Shown: positions 1 through 10,032 of the stretch, in pieces
Numbering within the stretch: the stretch's first letter is position 1
How the letters are laid out: each line of letters starts with the position of its first letter
Assembly (NCBI GenBank): GCA_029204225.1
Contig: CM055103.1
Coordinates: 57,086,205 to 57,150,204 of the forward strand
Direction of reading: 5' to 3'
Source: Diphasiastrum complanatum
Lineage: Eukaryota > Streptophyta > Lycopodiopsida > Lycopodiales > Lycopodiaceae
Length of the DNA stretch: 64,000 nucleotides
Position numbers and translations under genes: made by a program
The notes under the pieces: model-generated
Databases searched by the model: none
Told to the model about the DNA's origin: nothing
Seen by the model: the letters and a program-made list of their open reading frames with translations, nothing else

Positions 1-511
1 CATGTACAAATCAGATCTTGACACGTATTCTTGCACGTGCATGCCAACTGTATGATCGTACGAGCCAGTCATCCCATTACACATGTGTGGCCCAGATCAG
101 AACACGTGTCCTCGCATGTGCATGCCAGCCGTATGATCGATGAGACCGTTGATGTCCTTACATGTGGCAGGTCCATGTGATGACACATCTGGCCATACGT
201 GCGGAGGTGCAAGTGTCACATCACACATGTGAGAATGATGGGACATTCTGCAGGTATAAAAGGATGTTTTGGGCTCATACTTCTGTTTTGGATTTCTTGG
301 TTCTCTAGAGCTCCTCAGGATTCTGCGTTTACTTGCCAACCTCGCTATCCGCATATCGCCACCACGTGCCCAGAGAGTTTGATACCAGTAAAGCTTCCCC
401 CTCCGTGCATCGTAGCGATATGCCATCTCGCATATCACCATCACGTGCCTCCCTTGTCTGATATGCTCTGTTCTCTCTGATTGGTGCGCCATAACAATAC
501 CTTAGGCTGAA
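1..511 (+). promoter_or_regulatory. Promoter and leader of gene B copy 1
   Basis: The first 240 bases are crowded with CACGTG, CATGTG and related palindromes. A segment starting near 12 is repeated imperfectly from 93, giving an 81-bp tandem period. A TATA box (TATAAAA) lies at 255-261, followed by about 250 bases of leader before the ATG at 512. The layout matches the better preserved intergenic regions at 7205-7490 and 46570-46860, where a reverse-strand gene A sits on the other side. Here gene A would lie left of the window edge, so only half of the promoter can be judged. Confidence 0.55.
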
Positions 512-2212
512 ATGGCCCATACCAAGCAGACAACACATCTTACCACATTTGCCCCACCTCCTCGTCCTCCTGTACAAAGGGCAGTGGGCACTGGTAGGAG
601 AGTAGGTCGGCCTAGAAGACCATGGTTAAGGAATATCAGAAGGCTACAGAGGACAACGAATCTTTTGATTCCCCACGCTCCGTTCTACAGGTATGTGACA
701 AGGTCACTCTCACATGATGTTTGCTGGAACATAACAACCCTGGAAGCCCTCCATGCTGTCTATGAGGACTTTCAAGTTAATTTTTTTGAGGACTCTACGC
801 TTTGCACAGTGCACGCCAAGAGAGTTACTCTCATGCCTTAGGATATGCATCTTGTCATGAGGCTGAGGAGTACATACGATCAGGTCTTTAAGAGTGGCTT
901 CACCTCTAGGCCACCACCTACAGAGAGAGGACCTGTTCCTCAACAAAGAATGAGAAAGCAGACCAAGCCCACCAAGCCTGCCAGGCAAAGGATCGTAGTC
1001 AGCGAATCACCATCCCTCCCTCATATCTCTCGTCCTTTGGTTGGACCATCACACCAGTCTGCTATGCGTTCTTCTCCTCCCACCACCCCTAACTATTCAA
1101 GTAATTCCTCTTCCATTCCCTCCATTCCATCCCACAATAACGAGGATATGACTTTTACTGTAGATAAAATAATATCGGATCTAGATATAACTTTAATAGG
1201 TGATTTTTATAAGGATCTTTGTGTAAGATTTCCTGTTGATCCAAAAGATTCATTTTTGGATTCTGAGAGGTATATAGTTTTTTATGAGTATGTTGATAAA
1301 GAGATTGATAAGCTAGGAGGTCAATTTTCTTTTTGTCTAAGTTCAATTAATTATGTAAATCACATAAATAAAGACTTTTGTGATGCCTTGAAGGAGAAGA
1401 CAACAGATATATCAGATTCAGTTGTGGAGGCTGGTTTGATGTGTTTTGTAAATAGATGTAAATTTGATGATACTAAGGACATTGGAGTTGTGCTGTCCTT
1501 TTTTGCACACAACCTTCATAGTCCAACTAAGGCGGCGAAGTATCTTCTCCATACAACCTCGGAGACCAAAGTCTTTATTATTCCATACTGCCAAAAGTAA
1601 GTGATTACATAGAATATATTCAAGTCACATATTTTTAATAAGTTTTGTAATTCCTTTAGTTTAATTAATTATCTCTTGTTTGCAGTAAGCATTGGAGTAT
1701 GCATATAATCTCCCTTAGGGAAGATTCAGATGGGATCATTAATCCCATCTATTTAAAGATGAATTCCTTGAAGTCTATCCATGTCGAAATGGACATGATG
1801 TACAACAGAATGTTGCCATTTTTGCCAAGGCCGGATGGGGCCACTGTAAATAACCACCTGGAGATTGTTGAGCAGAAGTAAGTATTTCTCATCTAGTATC
1901 TGATAGGTAATATGATTTGTTTTTTTCAGAGTGCACAACTAATTTATTATACGTTTTTGGATTGAAGTCAGCTCAGCAAAATGATGGACATAGTTGTGAA
2001 TGGTTCTCCATCCGCAATATACAGGACTTCTTAGAGTGGTACATCATGCAATCTGGGGTTCCAAATATACGAAAGGTAAATAGACTAGTGAATTTCCTAA
2101 CTAAGTTATTTTCGATTTGGTTTTTGATAAGTCAATTGACTCGGTTCTTTTGGATTTGCAGTATAAATGTTGAGCATTTACAATGAATGAGATATATGAG
2201 TCTCGTCAATAG
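512..2212 (+). pseudogene. Gene B copy 1: CENH3-like histone fold fused to Ulp1-like cysteine protease
   Basis: The reading frame opens with an H3-type start (AHTKQT) and a divergent tail. A histone fold follows at about residues 39-122, including LRNIRR, LLIPHAPFYR and FEDSTLC..HAKRVTLMP. LLIPxAPF is typical of plant CENH3 rather than canonical H3, which has LLIRKLPF. A Pro/Ser-rich linker (about 125-210) leads to a domain with a Ulp1/C48 layout: an IIPY strand, NKHWSMHII with the His codon at 1690-1692, and QQNDGHSC with the Cys codon at 1995-1997. Exons by splice sites and comparison with copy 2 are 512-1596, 1686-1877, 1968-2075 and 2162-2212. Damage is light: one in-frame TAG at 839-841 where H3 has Lys, a donor after exon 2 that seems to have lost a G, and a TGA early in exon 4. 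Family knowledge: Ulp1 enzymes cleave SUMO or ubiquitin-like proteins. I know of no histone-Ulp1 fusion. The domain calls are fairly secure; the function is unknown. Confidence 0.72.
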
Positions 2213-2496
2213 ATGTTGTCATGCAACACCCAGTCCAGCTGCGGAAATGGGAGGCCAAACAAGTCCATAGCTGACACTAGTGCAGGGTGGAGATAATCCA
2301 TATTACTTTGAGTTATAAATAATAGATTAAATAGATATATACATTTTTTATTTAATTCCCTTTGAATAATTATGGGCATATAGAAAGATAGAGACAATGG
2401 GAAAAAAGCATCCATTGTTATATACAGGACGCACATGTACATTCTCAGAAAATGAGAAATATATTGATATTTATGAGAGCTTTTACAAATCTTGTA
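2213..2496. other. Spacer between convergent genes B and C, copy 1
   Basis: The two genes end tail-to-tail here. The stretch is AT-rich and short; I see no further domain or repeat. Reverse-strand reading frames here do not resemble the same interval in the second unit, so I do not call a gene. Confidence 0.4.
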
Positions 2497-4050
2497 TCAT
2501 GATTGCTCTATTATCTGAACAATTCCGCCCAAATCTTTGCATTTGATTTTCTCTTCATGTCTTTTACGTATCTGCACAAGCATACATTAATCAAATTATA
2601 GTTAGTGATCAGAATATTGACAAAAAGGATAATGAATACAAATTAATATACAAATTCATAGATTTCACATACCAATTTTCCATCCAATATAAAGCTAAAA
2701 TATTCGGGGATATCTTGCTGTAAAAGTGTCAGTTCAATTCTAATGTAGAATAAGGTCCAGTCTTGCTCAACCTCAATATTAGTAAGTAACTCCCCATTTG
2801 CCATGCATAATACGATCAGTGTGTCCAATGTTGTCTAGATCTTGATCTAATGGGGCCCAAGTACCATTGTGTTCTTTCCATCTCTGATAATGAAACACCA
2901 TACTAAGCATTTGCTTCTCTATACTGTATCTAAATGATATGGATGAATGTTTGATTCTACAAGAAATATCTGCAGTGGATCTTATATCCCAACATTTGTC
3001 CATGAATTTGAATAAAAAAGCATCTGATAGATTTTTGCAAACAAACAATGTGGGAGTTCGATGCACCTCCATGTTTGAAAATGAGCTGACAAACAATGAC
3101 ATTGGAACAAACCAGTTTAAGTGCACATTTCTTGATCCAGTACTAGTTTTGAGTGACTTTTGTACATCATTATATATCTTGGAACGAAAACATTTTATTA
3201 TATTGTCATTGACTGCAATCCACCACACGTTATCTTGAAAATCAGGTAGAAGTATACACTCTAGTTTTCCCATTCCTCCATTTGTCTGGAGTATACATAA
3301 CATCATAAAAAAATTTTAGAATCTGCAAGTTCTTTTGCGTTCTTCCTCTGTATTGCAATTTGCCAATTTCTGAATGGATGACATCTATAATATCTGAAAG
3401 AGATGCCACAGGTTCCCATTCATGTATATTTGAAGGATATAGATCTGCAATACAAGATCATAATAAGCTCCGATTCATATATACAATTATGTTTTAAAAA
3501 TGACAAGCAACCCAAAAAATTAAGATACTTACAATTACACTTTCAAAAATCATGTGGATTTATAGCCTCCACATTAAGTTCTGAATGCATATAAACATGT
3601 TGAATAAGCACCTCTGAAATGGTTTGTCCTCCTGAACAAACTTTGAAATCAATAATCCGCCCTTTCCAATAAGATCTATATATGAGAGCCCCTCACCGAT
3701 GGATGCATCAGTACCCAAGAAGCCTTATGATATTCACGAGCAATCCATGTGCTATCGTCTTCCCTCTCATTATAAAAAATTGCAGAGCATATCAAGGATC
3801 TCGGTCTTCTTCTCATCGCCATAGCTTAAAGAGTTCACTTTTGAACTTGTCAATATGAGAGCCAGAGTATAATAGACGCCAAACTTATTTGTGAGTCCCA
3901 AGATAATTTTAACTTGAGGTAAAATTCAAGCAGTTTAGTCAACCAGTCGTCGCGCATGCCAACCAATAGTATGCTTCCAATCTACCGGACTGGAAATTCA
4001 AGCCCAAACATGAATTGTGTTTTCCGGGTCAGGCGAGTTATGTTACATAG
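2497..4050 (-). pseudogene. Gene C copy 1: unrecognised protein ending in a ubiquitin/SUMO-like segment
   Basis: Reading on the reverse strand, the gene starts near 4050 with segments such as RDDWLTKLLEFY and GEGLSYIDLIGKGG. It crosses an apparent intron at about 3440-3540 and continues as a long frame at 3306-2779 containing DNVWWIAVND. It ends with IEVEQDWTLFYIRIEL, IPEYFSFILDGKL, an intron (donor near 2664, acceptor near 2581), then IRKRHEEKIKCKDLGG and the stop at 2497. The last part has the pattern of a ubiquitin/SUMO beta-grasp fold (FxFxxDGxxI followed by a final strand). It does not end in a conjugation-type Gly-Gly terminus; a Gly-Gly lies eight residues before the end. Several frameshifts separate the pieces. 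The same C-terminal exons recur at 10033-10340. The body of the protein is not recognised. Confidence 0.5.
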
Positions 4051-4870
4051 AAGCCACTTTGTCAAGAACCGATTAGGCCACATGGACATAAACAACGAGA
4101 AAAAAAAAAAAACTCGTAACAAATGGCCCTTCTAAGTTTGAGAACTCTTGTAATGGCTACTGTATTGTGGGTCCTATCAGTCGATAAGGATCAGTTGGCC
4201 TCGCCACAAGGCAAGTCGACGGGACACGCGTCGCACCAACGACAACCTGGGTCATGCATGGCTTGCCTGAGTGAACAACTATATGTACAGTGTAATTTCA
4301 TTTTGAGAAATACAGTTCTATGTGAGCTTGCTATGGAGAGTGTTTTCTGTTTATGTTACTATGTAGCATGAGTTGTGTTCCTGTTTGAAACAAATTCTAA
4401 GTACGCAGGCCTACCATAGGCTTGTGTGGCAGGCCACATGCGCATGATGTTTGTCATGCAAGCATGTCGTAGGCTACCACATAAGCTTGCCATAAGATTG
4501 TGTGGCAAGCCAACCAAGCTCTATCATTAGGCTTGAGTGGATCTAGAGAAAGAGAGTTGGGGCTCGCAAGTTGCCACATGGCAAGCTACGTAGGCATGTC
4601 ATGAGAGAAACCACACAAGCTTGGGACTTGCCATATGGCAAGCCACATAGGCCTATCATAGGCTTTCGTGGTAGGTCATATAGGCATGACCTAGGCTTGA
4701 TGTCTGTCATTCAGACATCTTGCAGTTTGCTACATAGACATGACATAGGCTTTTGTGGCAAGCAAACTAAGCTATGCCATGTAGGTCTGCCATGCAGGCT
4801 TAAGTGGAACTAGAGAGAGAGAGAGAGAGATTCGCGAATCATTCGTGCTTCGAGTCAAAGACACGTTGAC
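4051..4870 (-). repeat. Probable 3' LTR of a reverse-strand copia, with degenerate minisatellite
   Basis: From 4404 to 4810 the sequence is built of imperfect copies of a 60-70 bp motif around ATGGCAAGCCACATAGGC, ending in a (GA)n run at 4811-4831. The stretch directly left of the copia RNase H end (4831-4870) resembles the start of the copia B LTR at 35884, so I read the block as an LTR remnant. At 4123-4403 I see only a short open frame with no recognisable product. Confidence 0.4.
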
Positions 4871-4872
4871 TA

Positions 4873-5570
4873 TCACGAATTGTTCTCGTTTGACCTTCGT
4901 GTCTTGTTCGTGCTGTGACAAAGTTGCAGGAGTTCACCATTTTTTACACTCCCTCTTGAACCTTGCAGCTTTGTTCGTTTAATCCAATTGCCTCTCTTTG
5001 CTTGGTAAAGAGTGGCTTGTCGAGCGGTTTTGTGAGGAGATCTGCAATCATACTTTCTGATTTTATGAGCTGGACTTGGAGCTCTCCTTTCGACATCAAA
5101 TCTCGAATGTGATGGTACTTCAAAGGATGTGCTTCGTCTTTGAATGGAAGACAGAATCCTGGGACAGATAGATGGCCTCTCTTGTGGTATCCCGATTGCC
5201 TCCAACATCATCAACAGCCACACTACCTCATTCGCCACTTTCGAGGCTGTGACATACTCAGCTTCGCAAGAGGATTGAGCTACCAGGGTTTGCTTTTTGC
5301 ATATCCAGCTGATTGTAGCTCCGCACACTATTGTACATCCTCCAATAATGGATTTGTTGTCATCCTTGCAGCTCGCCCAGCTTGCATCACTATAGTGATG
5401 CAGTTCGAATCCTTTCTCCTCGTTAGAATCATGCAACAATTTTCTTCTTTCATATGGATCCAATAGCTCATAGTTTTCATGCTTACTCAAATCAACGTAA
5501 GCAGCATACATTGTAAAATGAGATGATCTGAACATGGAATTCACTGGTCCATATCCTAAAATTTTAACCG
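4873..5570 (-). pseudogene. Copia RNase H fragment inside gene A copy 1
   Basis: A reverse-strand frame contains the copia RNase H signature: YSDASWASCKDD, GGCTI, then QSSCEAEYVTASKVANEVVWL. It is closest by eye to the copia B RNase H at 26780-26990. The reading passes without a break from gene A sequence (HNFNKVHKIIFVKK, about 5575-5661) into copia sequence, so this is an insertion junction, not one protein. The same junction recurs at 44940, where most of the copia part has been deleted. Confidence 0.75.
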
Positions 5571-5574
5571 CGAT

Positions 5575-6913
5575 AGTTTTTTTTACAAAAATTATTTTAT
5601 GCACCTTATTGAAATTATGTTCTCCAAGAAAATGAGACAGTGCCTTGATTGCCATAATCATAGTTTCACCATGTTGATGAAACTTTGAATGGACAACACT
5701 TGTCTCATTATTCTTGAAGGACTTCAGATAGTGCCCCAGTGCATGATCTCTTGAAAATTCTCCAGCAGAAGATCTCTGCCCTCCTCAACGAATTGCGAAA
5801 TCATCAAGAAAAATTGTTTCCTAAAATGATAAAAAACAAAGTAAGCTCCAATATATAAACTGACATAACTAATCCACTAGTACTTGATAAGATACAAAAA
5901 CTTACGCATTCGACTTTGTCTTCACTGATTACTATCTCTCCATCAATACTATGTCCACCTTTCGATGTCAATATTGTTGATGAATAGACAGTTGGCTATG
6001 GAAAACCAAGTTGACTTTGGATTCTAAGAAACTCCTCCTCATAAGGTAGATCATCTTCTTTGTTGCGCATTTCCTCTGCAGCCATTTGCAAGCAATCTTT
6101 CCTTGAATAAAACTTATCATTATGTACATCGTCAACACTAGGAAGAAGATCATCAGCATCAAAATCAATTACATCTGAAAAGTCATCTAGCTCTTTGCTC
6201 AAAATGCAAAGAGTCTCAGCTTCAGTGAAGTCGAAAAGATCCAATATATCCGATATTGTCAAAAAGAAATTATTATCTATATTATAAGTAGGCAAAGTGA
6301 TCAAAGATTTATCAGAAGGAGAAAGAGTAGTGGGGGTTCTTGGGCCTATAAATGTAGCCCTATTTCAAGCAGGATCAAAATCAAAACAATCATCTAAACT
6401 AACACTCGTATCAATATAAAAAGTATCTATATCTACAATCTTTGACTTTTCAGACTTTGTACCACTATAAGAAGCTGCTTCAGAAGTGGAGGTAACAGCC
6501 TCCGAATCTGCAATATTTAACAAAAAAAAAAACAAAAGCAGACTAAAAATTAATAAATCTACATTTCTTATTATGAATTGGGCACTCATCTACAGACTTG
6601 AAATCATTATGTAACTTGTAAACATTTTGTCAAGCTTAGTTTTATAGACATGCTTGTCGAGTGCCACCAGGTCCTGATAATGAATCATGTCCTTATTCTA
6701 AGATTTGAATAAGGGAGTACTGAACAGGGACTTATATTTGAGATATATCTTAGAAAATGCCTCCACACCAGGGCCCTCTGTTATAGAAGGTAGAATAAAA
6801 AGAAAAGGAGAAAAAAGAGATTTGAAATACTCCAACCTATCAGTAATACCAAATTCATGAAAAAAAAAAAAAAACAAACTAGATTTAAAATTAGACATAT
6901 TAAACAAAAACAA
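5575..6913 (-). pseudogene. Gene A copy 1: unrecognised divergent partner of gene B
   Basis: The reading starts near 6913 (MSNFKSS) and runs left. It includes FGITDRLEYFKSLFSPFLFI, SITEGPGVEAFSKIYLK, a Ser/Thr-rich stretch, PRTPTTLSPSDKSLITLP and a strongly acidic segment (DDFSDVIDFDADDLLPSVDD, about 6100-6190). An 85-base intron follows (5821-5905, GT-AG on the reverse strand), then a final exon with SAGEFSRDHALGHYLKSFKNN and HSKFHQHGETMIMAIKALSHFLG. Stops and frameshifts interrupt it, and its 3' end is replaced by copia sequence at about 5570. Copy 2 at 44940-46260 aligns over the whole length and repairs several of the stops by comparison. I recognise no domain. The acidic middle and divergent pairing with gene B are the only clues. 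Confidence 0.5.
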
Positions 6914-7204
6914 CAGAACTAATGTTTTAAATATCGCTCTCAGGCGCGAAACCCAGATCAGACAAGCAGGTCAAGGCAACGTGCACTTGAGAGAGATATA
7001 GCAAGTTGGTGTATCGGATCCGAGTGCAAGAACAAAGAGCAAAAAAGAAAAGAGATGCGAAGCACGCTTGAATGCGATATCGGACGATGCAGTATCGGAT
7101 CCAGGTTCAAAATAGTCAATGAAGGGTAATGAGAGCAAGCAGCGCGCTTGAAATCGATATCCGGCAAAGCAGTCATAAATTTGCGTGAAAATCTGAGTCG
7201 AAGA
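6914..7204 (-). promoter_or_regulatory. Iterated motif in gene A leader
   Basis: The leader of gene A holds several imperfect copies of a roughly 20-bp motif, GATATCGNWTTCAAGCGCGCT, at about 7141-7162, 7068-7085 and 6985-7005 on the reverse strand. TATCGGATCC also recurs (7013, 7092). The same motif appears in the opposite leader of gene B at about 7547-7565 and 7619-7637. It may be a regulatory or replication element; this is inference from repetition alone. Confidence 0.4.
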
Positions 7205-7490
7205 AGACCTATTTATAGAAAAAAATTTGCACGGTGGATTAGCCACGACGAAACACGTGTCGACTTGTGATTGGTCAAAATAAATGCACCATATCTAGAA
7301 TGATTGGTCTGACATCTGTCACGTGTGAGAATGACACGCGTCAAGAGCGCATTAGCGCACGTGTCTCAGCCCACGTGGCCTAATATTAGAGTCATCATTA
7401 TCAGTACGGACAATCCACGTGGGCTGATAATCTATCGACACGTGTCCTTGTCGACTTTTCACATGTGTGGAAATTTTGTATATATAAGTC
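7205..7490. promoter_or_regulatory. Bidirectional promoter between genes A and B, copy with six CACGTG sites
   Basis: Two TATA boxes face outward: CTATAAAT on the reverse strand (7210-7218) for gene A and TATATATAA on the forward strand (about 7477-7487) for gene B. Between them lie six CACGTG cores (near 7253, 7319, 7358, 7371, 7413 and 7438), several as the longer palindrome ACACGTGT. CACGTG is the plant G-box bound by bZIP and bHLH factors. The arrangement is conserved at 46570-46860 with four cores. Confidence 0.6.
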
Positions 7491-7798
7491 CTCAAAAATT
7501 TTATTTTTTTTCGCAAATTTTTTGCTTTTAGCTCCCAATATCACTCTCAAACACGCTCTTTTACCGTTCTAGCTTTTGCCCTCTCACAGTGCGCTTGAGT
7601 CCGATACCGCTGGTATTCCAATATTGCTTTCAAGCGCGTATCTCGTTTCATAAGATAATCTCTGTAGATCTTGTGCTCGACACCGATATTCAGTTTTGGT
7701 ATCGATCTCTAGCGCCCTTTCATCGCAATTTTTTTGTTTTCATCCGCTTTTTTCTTTTGGTCAAACTTTTTTTTGTTTATTCTCTTCCTCTGAGTATG
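7491..7798 (+). promoter_or_regulatory. Leader of gene B copy 2 with iterated motif
   Basis: About 300 bases separate the forward TATA box from the ATG. The leader contains CCAATATCACTCTCAAACACGCTC and CCAATATTGCTTTCAAGCGCG, variants of the motif in the gene A leader. Two ATG codons lie at 7796 and 7799; the second gives the histone-like start MARTK and is preferred. Confidence 0.4.
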
Positions 7799-9633
7799 AT
7801 GGCTAGGACCAAATCCACTGCCCGTGCCATAACCATTGTACAGTCATCCCATTCACGTGTTCCCCCTGGTACTGGCCGTAGGCGTGGCAAGAAGCAGGTC
7901 TGGCTGAGGGAGATCAGAAAACCCCAGACATCAACTGAATTGTTGATCCCTAGAGCTCCTTTCGGCCGATCTGTACGGAATGTCACTCTGTGACTTGGGC
8001 TGGATGTTCATTTTGTCGTGATAGCCATGCAGGCCTTGCAGGGTGCTGCAGAAGATTTTATGTCCCAGTTTTTTGAGGATTCGTGTCTTTTGGCAGTACA
8101 TGCTAAGCGTGTCACCATCATGCCAAAGGATTTCGTCATTCTCAAAAGGCTTTGGGAAAGATATTCTAGTCTGCATGTTCATCATGCCAACACCTCCAGA
8201 GACCTGCCTCTGGATAGAACCGATTTGCCTACTACTTCTAGGAGGAAGAGAAAGTAGTCTGTCCCCAAGAAGGCTGGATCTCGAAGGCCAGCTGCTTGCC
8301 TTCCTGCTAGAGTTATTCTGACCAAGATACCTCGTGTTTTCCCGAGCTCTGAGTCAGATGCTGGAGAATCTGACTCAAATCCAAAATCTTCACCCCTTCC
8401 TCCACCTGTTATTCGTCCAGTTCCTCAGCAGGTTTCATCACCAAAAGTGTTGATTACCCAAGAGGAGCTAGACAAAATAATAGAGAAATCTGTAAATATT
8501 GTTTCCACTTCTGTTTCTACATAATTTTTTTGTGAGAATTCCATATGATCCAGCCCAGGTTTTTTTTTATTCTGACCATTATAATCAATACGAGGCCTAC
8601 CTAGCTACAAAATTGATCTTCTCGGTAGCTTTTTTGATTTTTTTCTTCCAGATACACGTAGAAGCTTTAGATTAGGTCCCAAATTTTGTGCTGAGCTAAA
8701 AGATAAGACCTCAGAAATTTCAGATGCAATAGTAGAGGCCGGAGTTTCTTTTTTGTAGAATAGTATTAGTTTGGATTCCCATGGTACAGTTTTTGTAGTT
8801 AGTCCATTTTTCATGGGAGAGGTAAAGGTGAAAGAAGCCAATTTTGAGAAGGCTGTCTATTTTATCGAGTGCAGTCCTATGGCAAAATTCTATTTGATTC
8901 CATATAAAATTAAGTAAGGATTGCTCTTTTGTTTTTGTTGCTTTAATCTGGATTGTTGCATGCCTCATTGCTTTAATAAGAACGAAATTTCTTCATAAAT
9001 ATGAATTTATCGATATTTGTATCTTGGTTGTTGCAGTCGGCATTGGAGCCTAAACATTCAGGCTTTTTGTAAAGATAAATAAGGAGGGAGTATCAAATTT
9101 TCTATGTGTAAAATTAAACTCAGCTGCAAAGACACATAGAGAATTTGATGTTCTACTTCATGATGCCATTCGAAAAATACCGACAATGGCAACTTCAATT
9201 GGAGATATAACCATTAAATCTCTCAAGGTATATTCAATTTATCTCTGATAAGCGTGTCTTTCTTTTTGAATTCAAATGTATCGTCATAGCATAAATAAAA
9301 TTTCTATCATAATACTACTAATTTTTGTTCTATATATGCAGTGTGTACAGCAAAATGACGCTTTTAGTTGTGCATGGTTCGTCCTGTACAATACAAAGCT
9401 ATTTTTTGAATGGTATAATTTACAAACGGATGTAGATATTGAAAAGATAATATTCTATTCATTTGTAGTTCATTTCATTCTGATTCATATTTTATTACTA
9501 TCATTGTTTGTAATTTGCTGATTCTCGTGTTTTGTGATGATAGTTCACTCTTGAGCCGTATACTCCTGATGATGTATATAGATTTCGGCAAGAGTTGATC
9601 AGCACCTTCGAAAGGAAGCCGCTCCTGTCTTAA
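7799..9633 (+). pseudogene. Gene B copy 2: CENH3-like histone fold fused to Ulp1-like protease
   Basis: The start MARTKSTAR is the H3 N-terminus. It is followed by WLREIRK, TELLIPRAPFGRSVRN, ALQGAAEDF and FFEDSCLLAVHAKRVTIMPKDF. TGA at 7991-7993 falls in loop 1 and TAG at 8255-8257 after the fold; otherwise the frame is open to about 8520 through a Ser/Pro-rich linker. After frameshifts the protease part resumes: FCAELKDKTSEISDAIVEAG, matching copy 1 FCDALKEKTTDISDSVVEAG, then INRHWSLNI (His codon 9041-9043) and CVQQNDAFSC (Cys codon 9369-9371). Exon borders match copy 1: exon 1 ends at 8913, exon 2 is 9037-9227, exon 3 is 9342-9446, and exon 4 is 9544-9633, ending in YTPDDVYRFRQELIS. The donor after exon 3 has lost its GT. 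This copy is more decayed than copy 1 but keeps the same motifs at the same spacing. Confidence 0.7.
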
Positions 9634-9686
9634 CAGCCTTTTAGGTTGTTCAGGATGCAGATCTTATTTTGTATAATAAAAAATAA

Positions 9687-9872
9687 ATAAAAGTCCTTCC
9701 TAATACAGAGGAAGGCAATTTTGTAGCAGATATTTCTCTTGTCTTAAAAGGCATTAAGGCCCTTCCCGAAACAGAGGAGGGCGAGATTATAAAAGGAGCT
9801 GTTGCCTTATCAGTTCCTAATACTGATATAGAAAATATAGAAAACTTGATTGAAATAGAGATCTATTTGTAA
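9687..9872 (+). other. Acidic open stretch after gene B copy 2
   Basis: A 62-codon open stretch with no start codon contains two similar segments (VLPNTEEGNF and ALPETEEGEI), suggesting a small internal repeat. It lies in another frame just after the gene B stop and could be a frameshifted C-terminal extension. Nothing similar is visible after copy 1, so I cannot assign it. Confidence 0.3.
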
Positions 9873-10032
9873 ATAGAGAGACATAAAAAAAAAAAGATAC
9901 AATCATTTTACTTGTAAACAACCCATTTATGAGTTTTTTTTATTGATATCACAATAGATTCTTACAATCGGCTTGTGTCCATAGTCTAATAATATAATGC
10001 AATTTTTTTATAATGTTTGCTGATAGTGAATC

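Noticed and set aside
512-844. Canonical H3 or a working host CENH3 gene
   Set aside because: The fold continues through one stop into a protease-like domain in both copies, the N-terminal tail is unlike H3 beyond the first residues, and loop 1 of copy 1 is about four residues short. LLIPxAPF favours a CENH3-like origin, but function as a centromere histone is not supported.
845-1600. Separate gene starting at the ATG at 845
   Set aside because: It is in frame with the histone part, only a TAG apart, and copy 2 keeps the same continuous order, so it is the rest of gene B.
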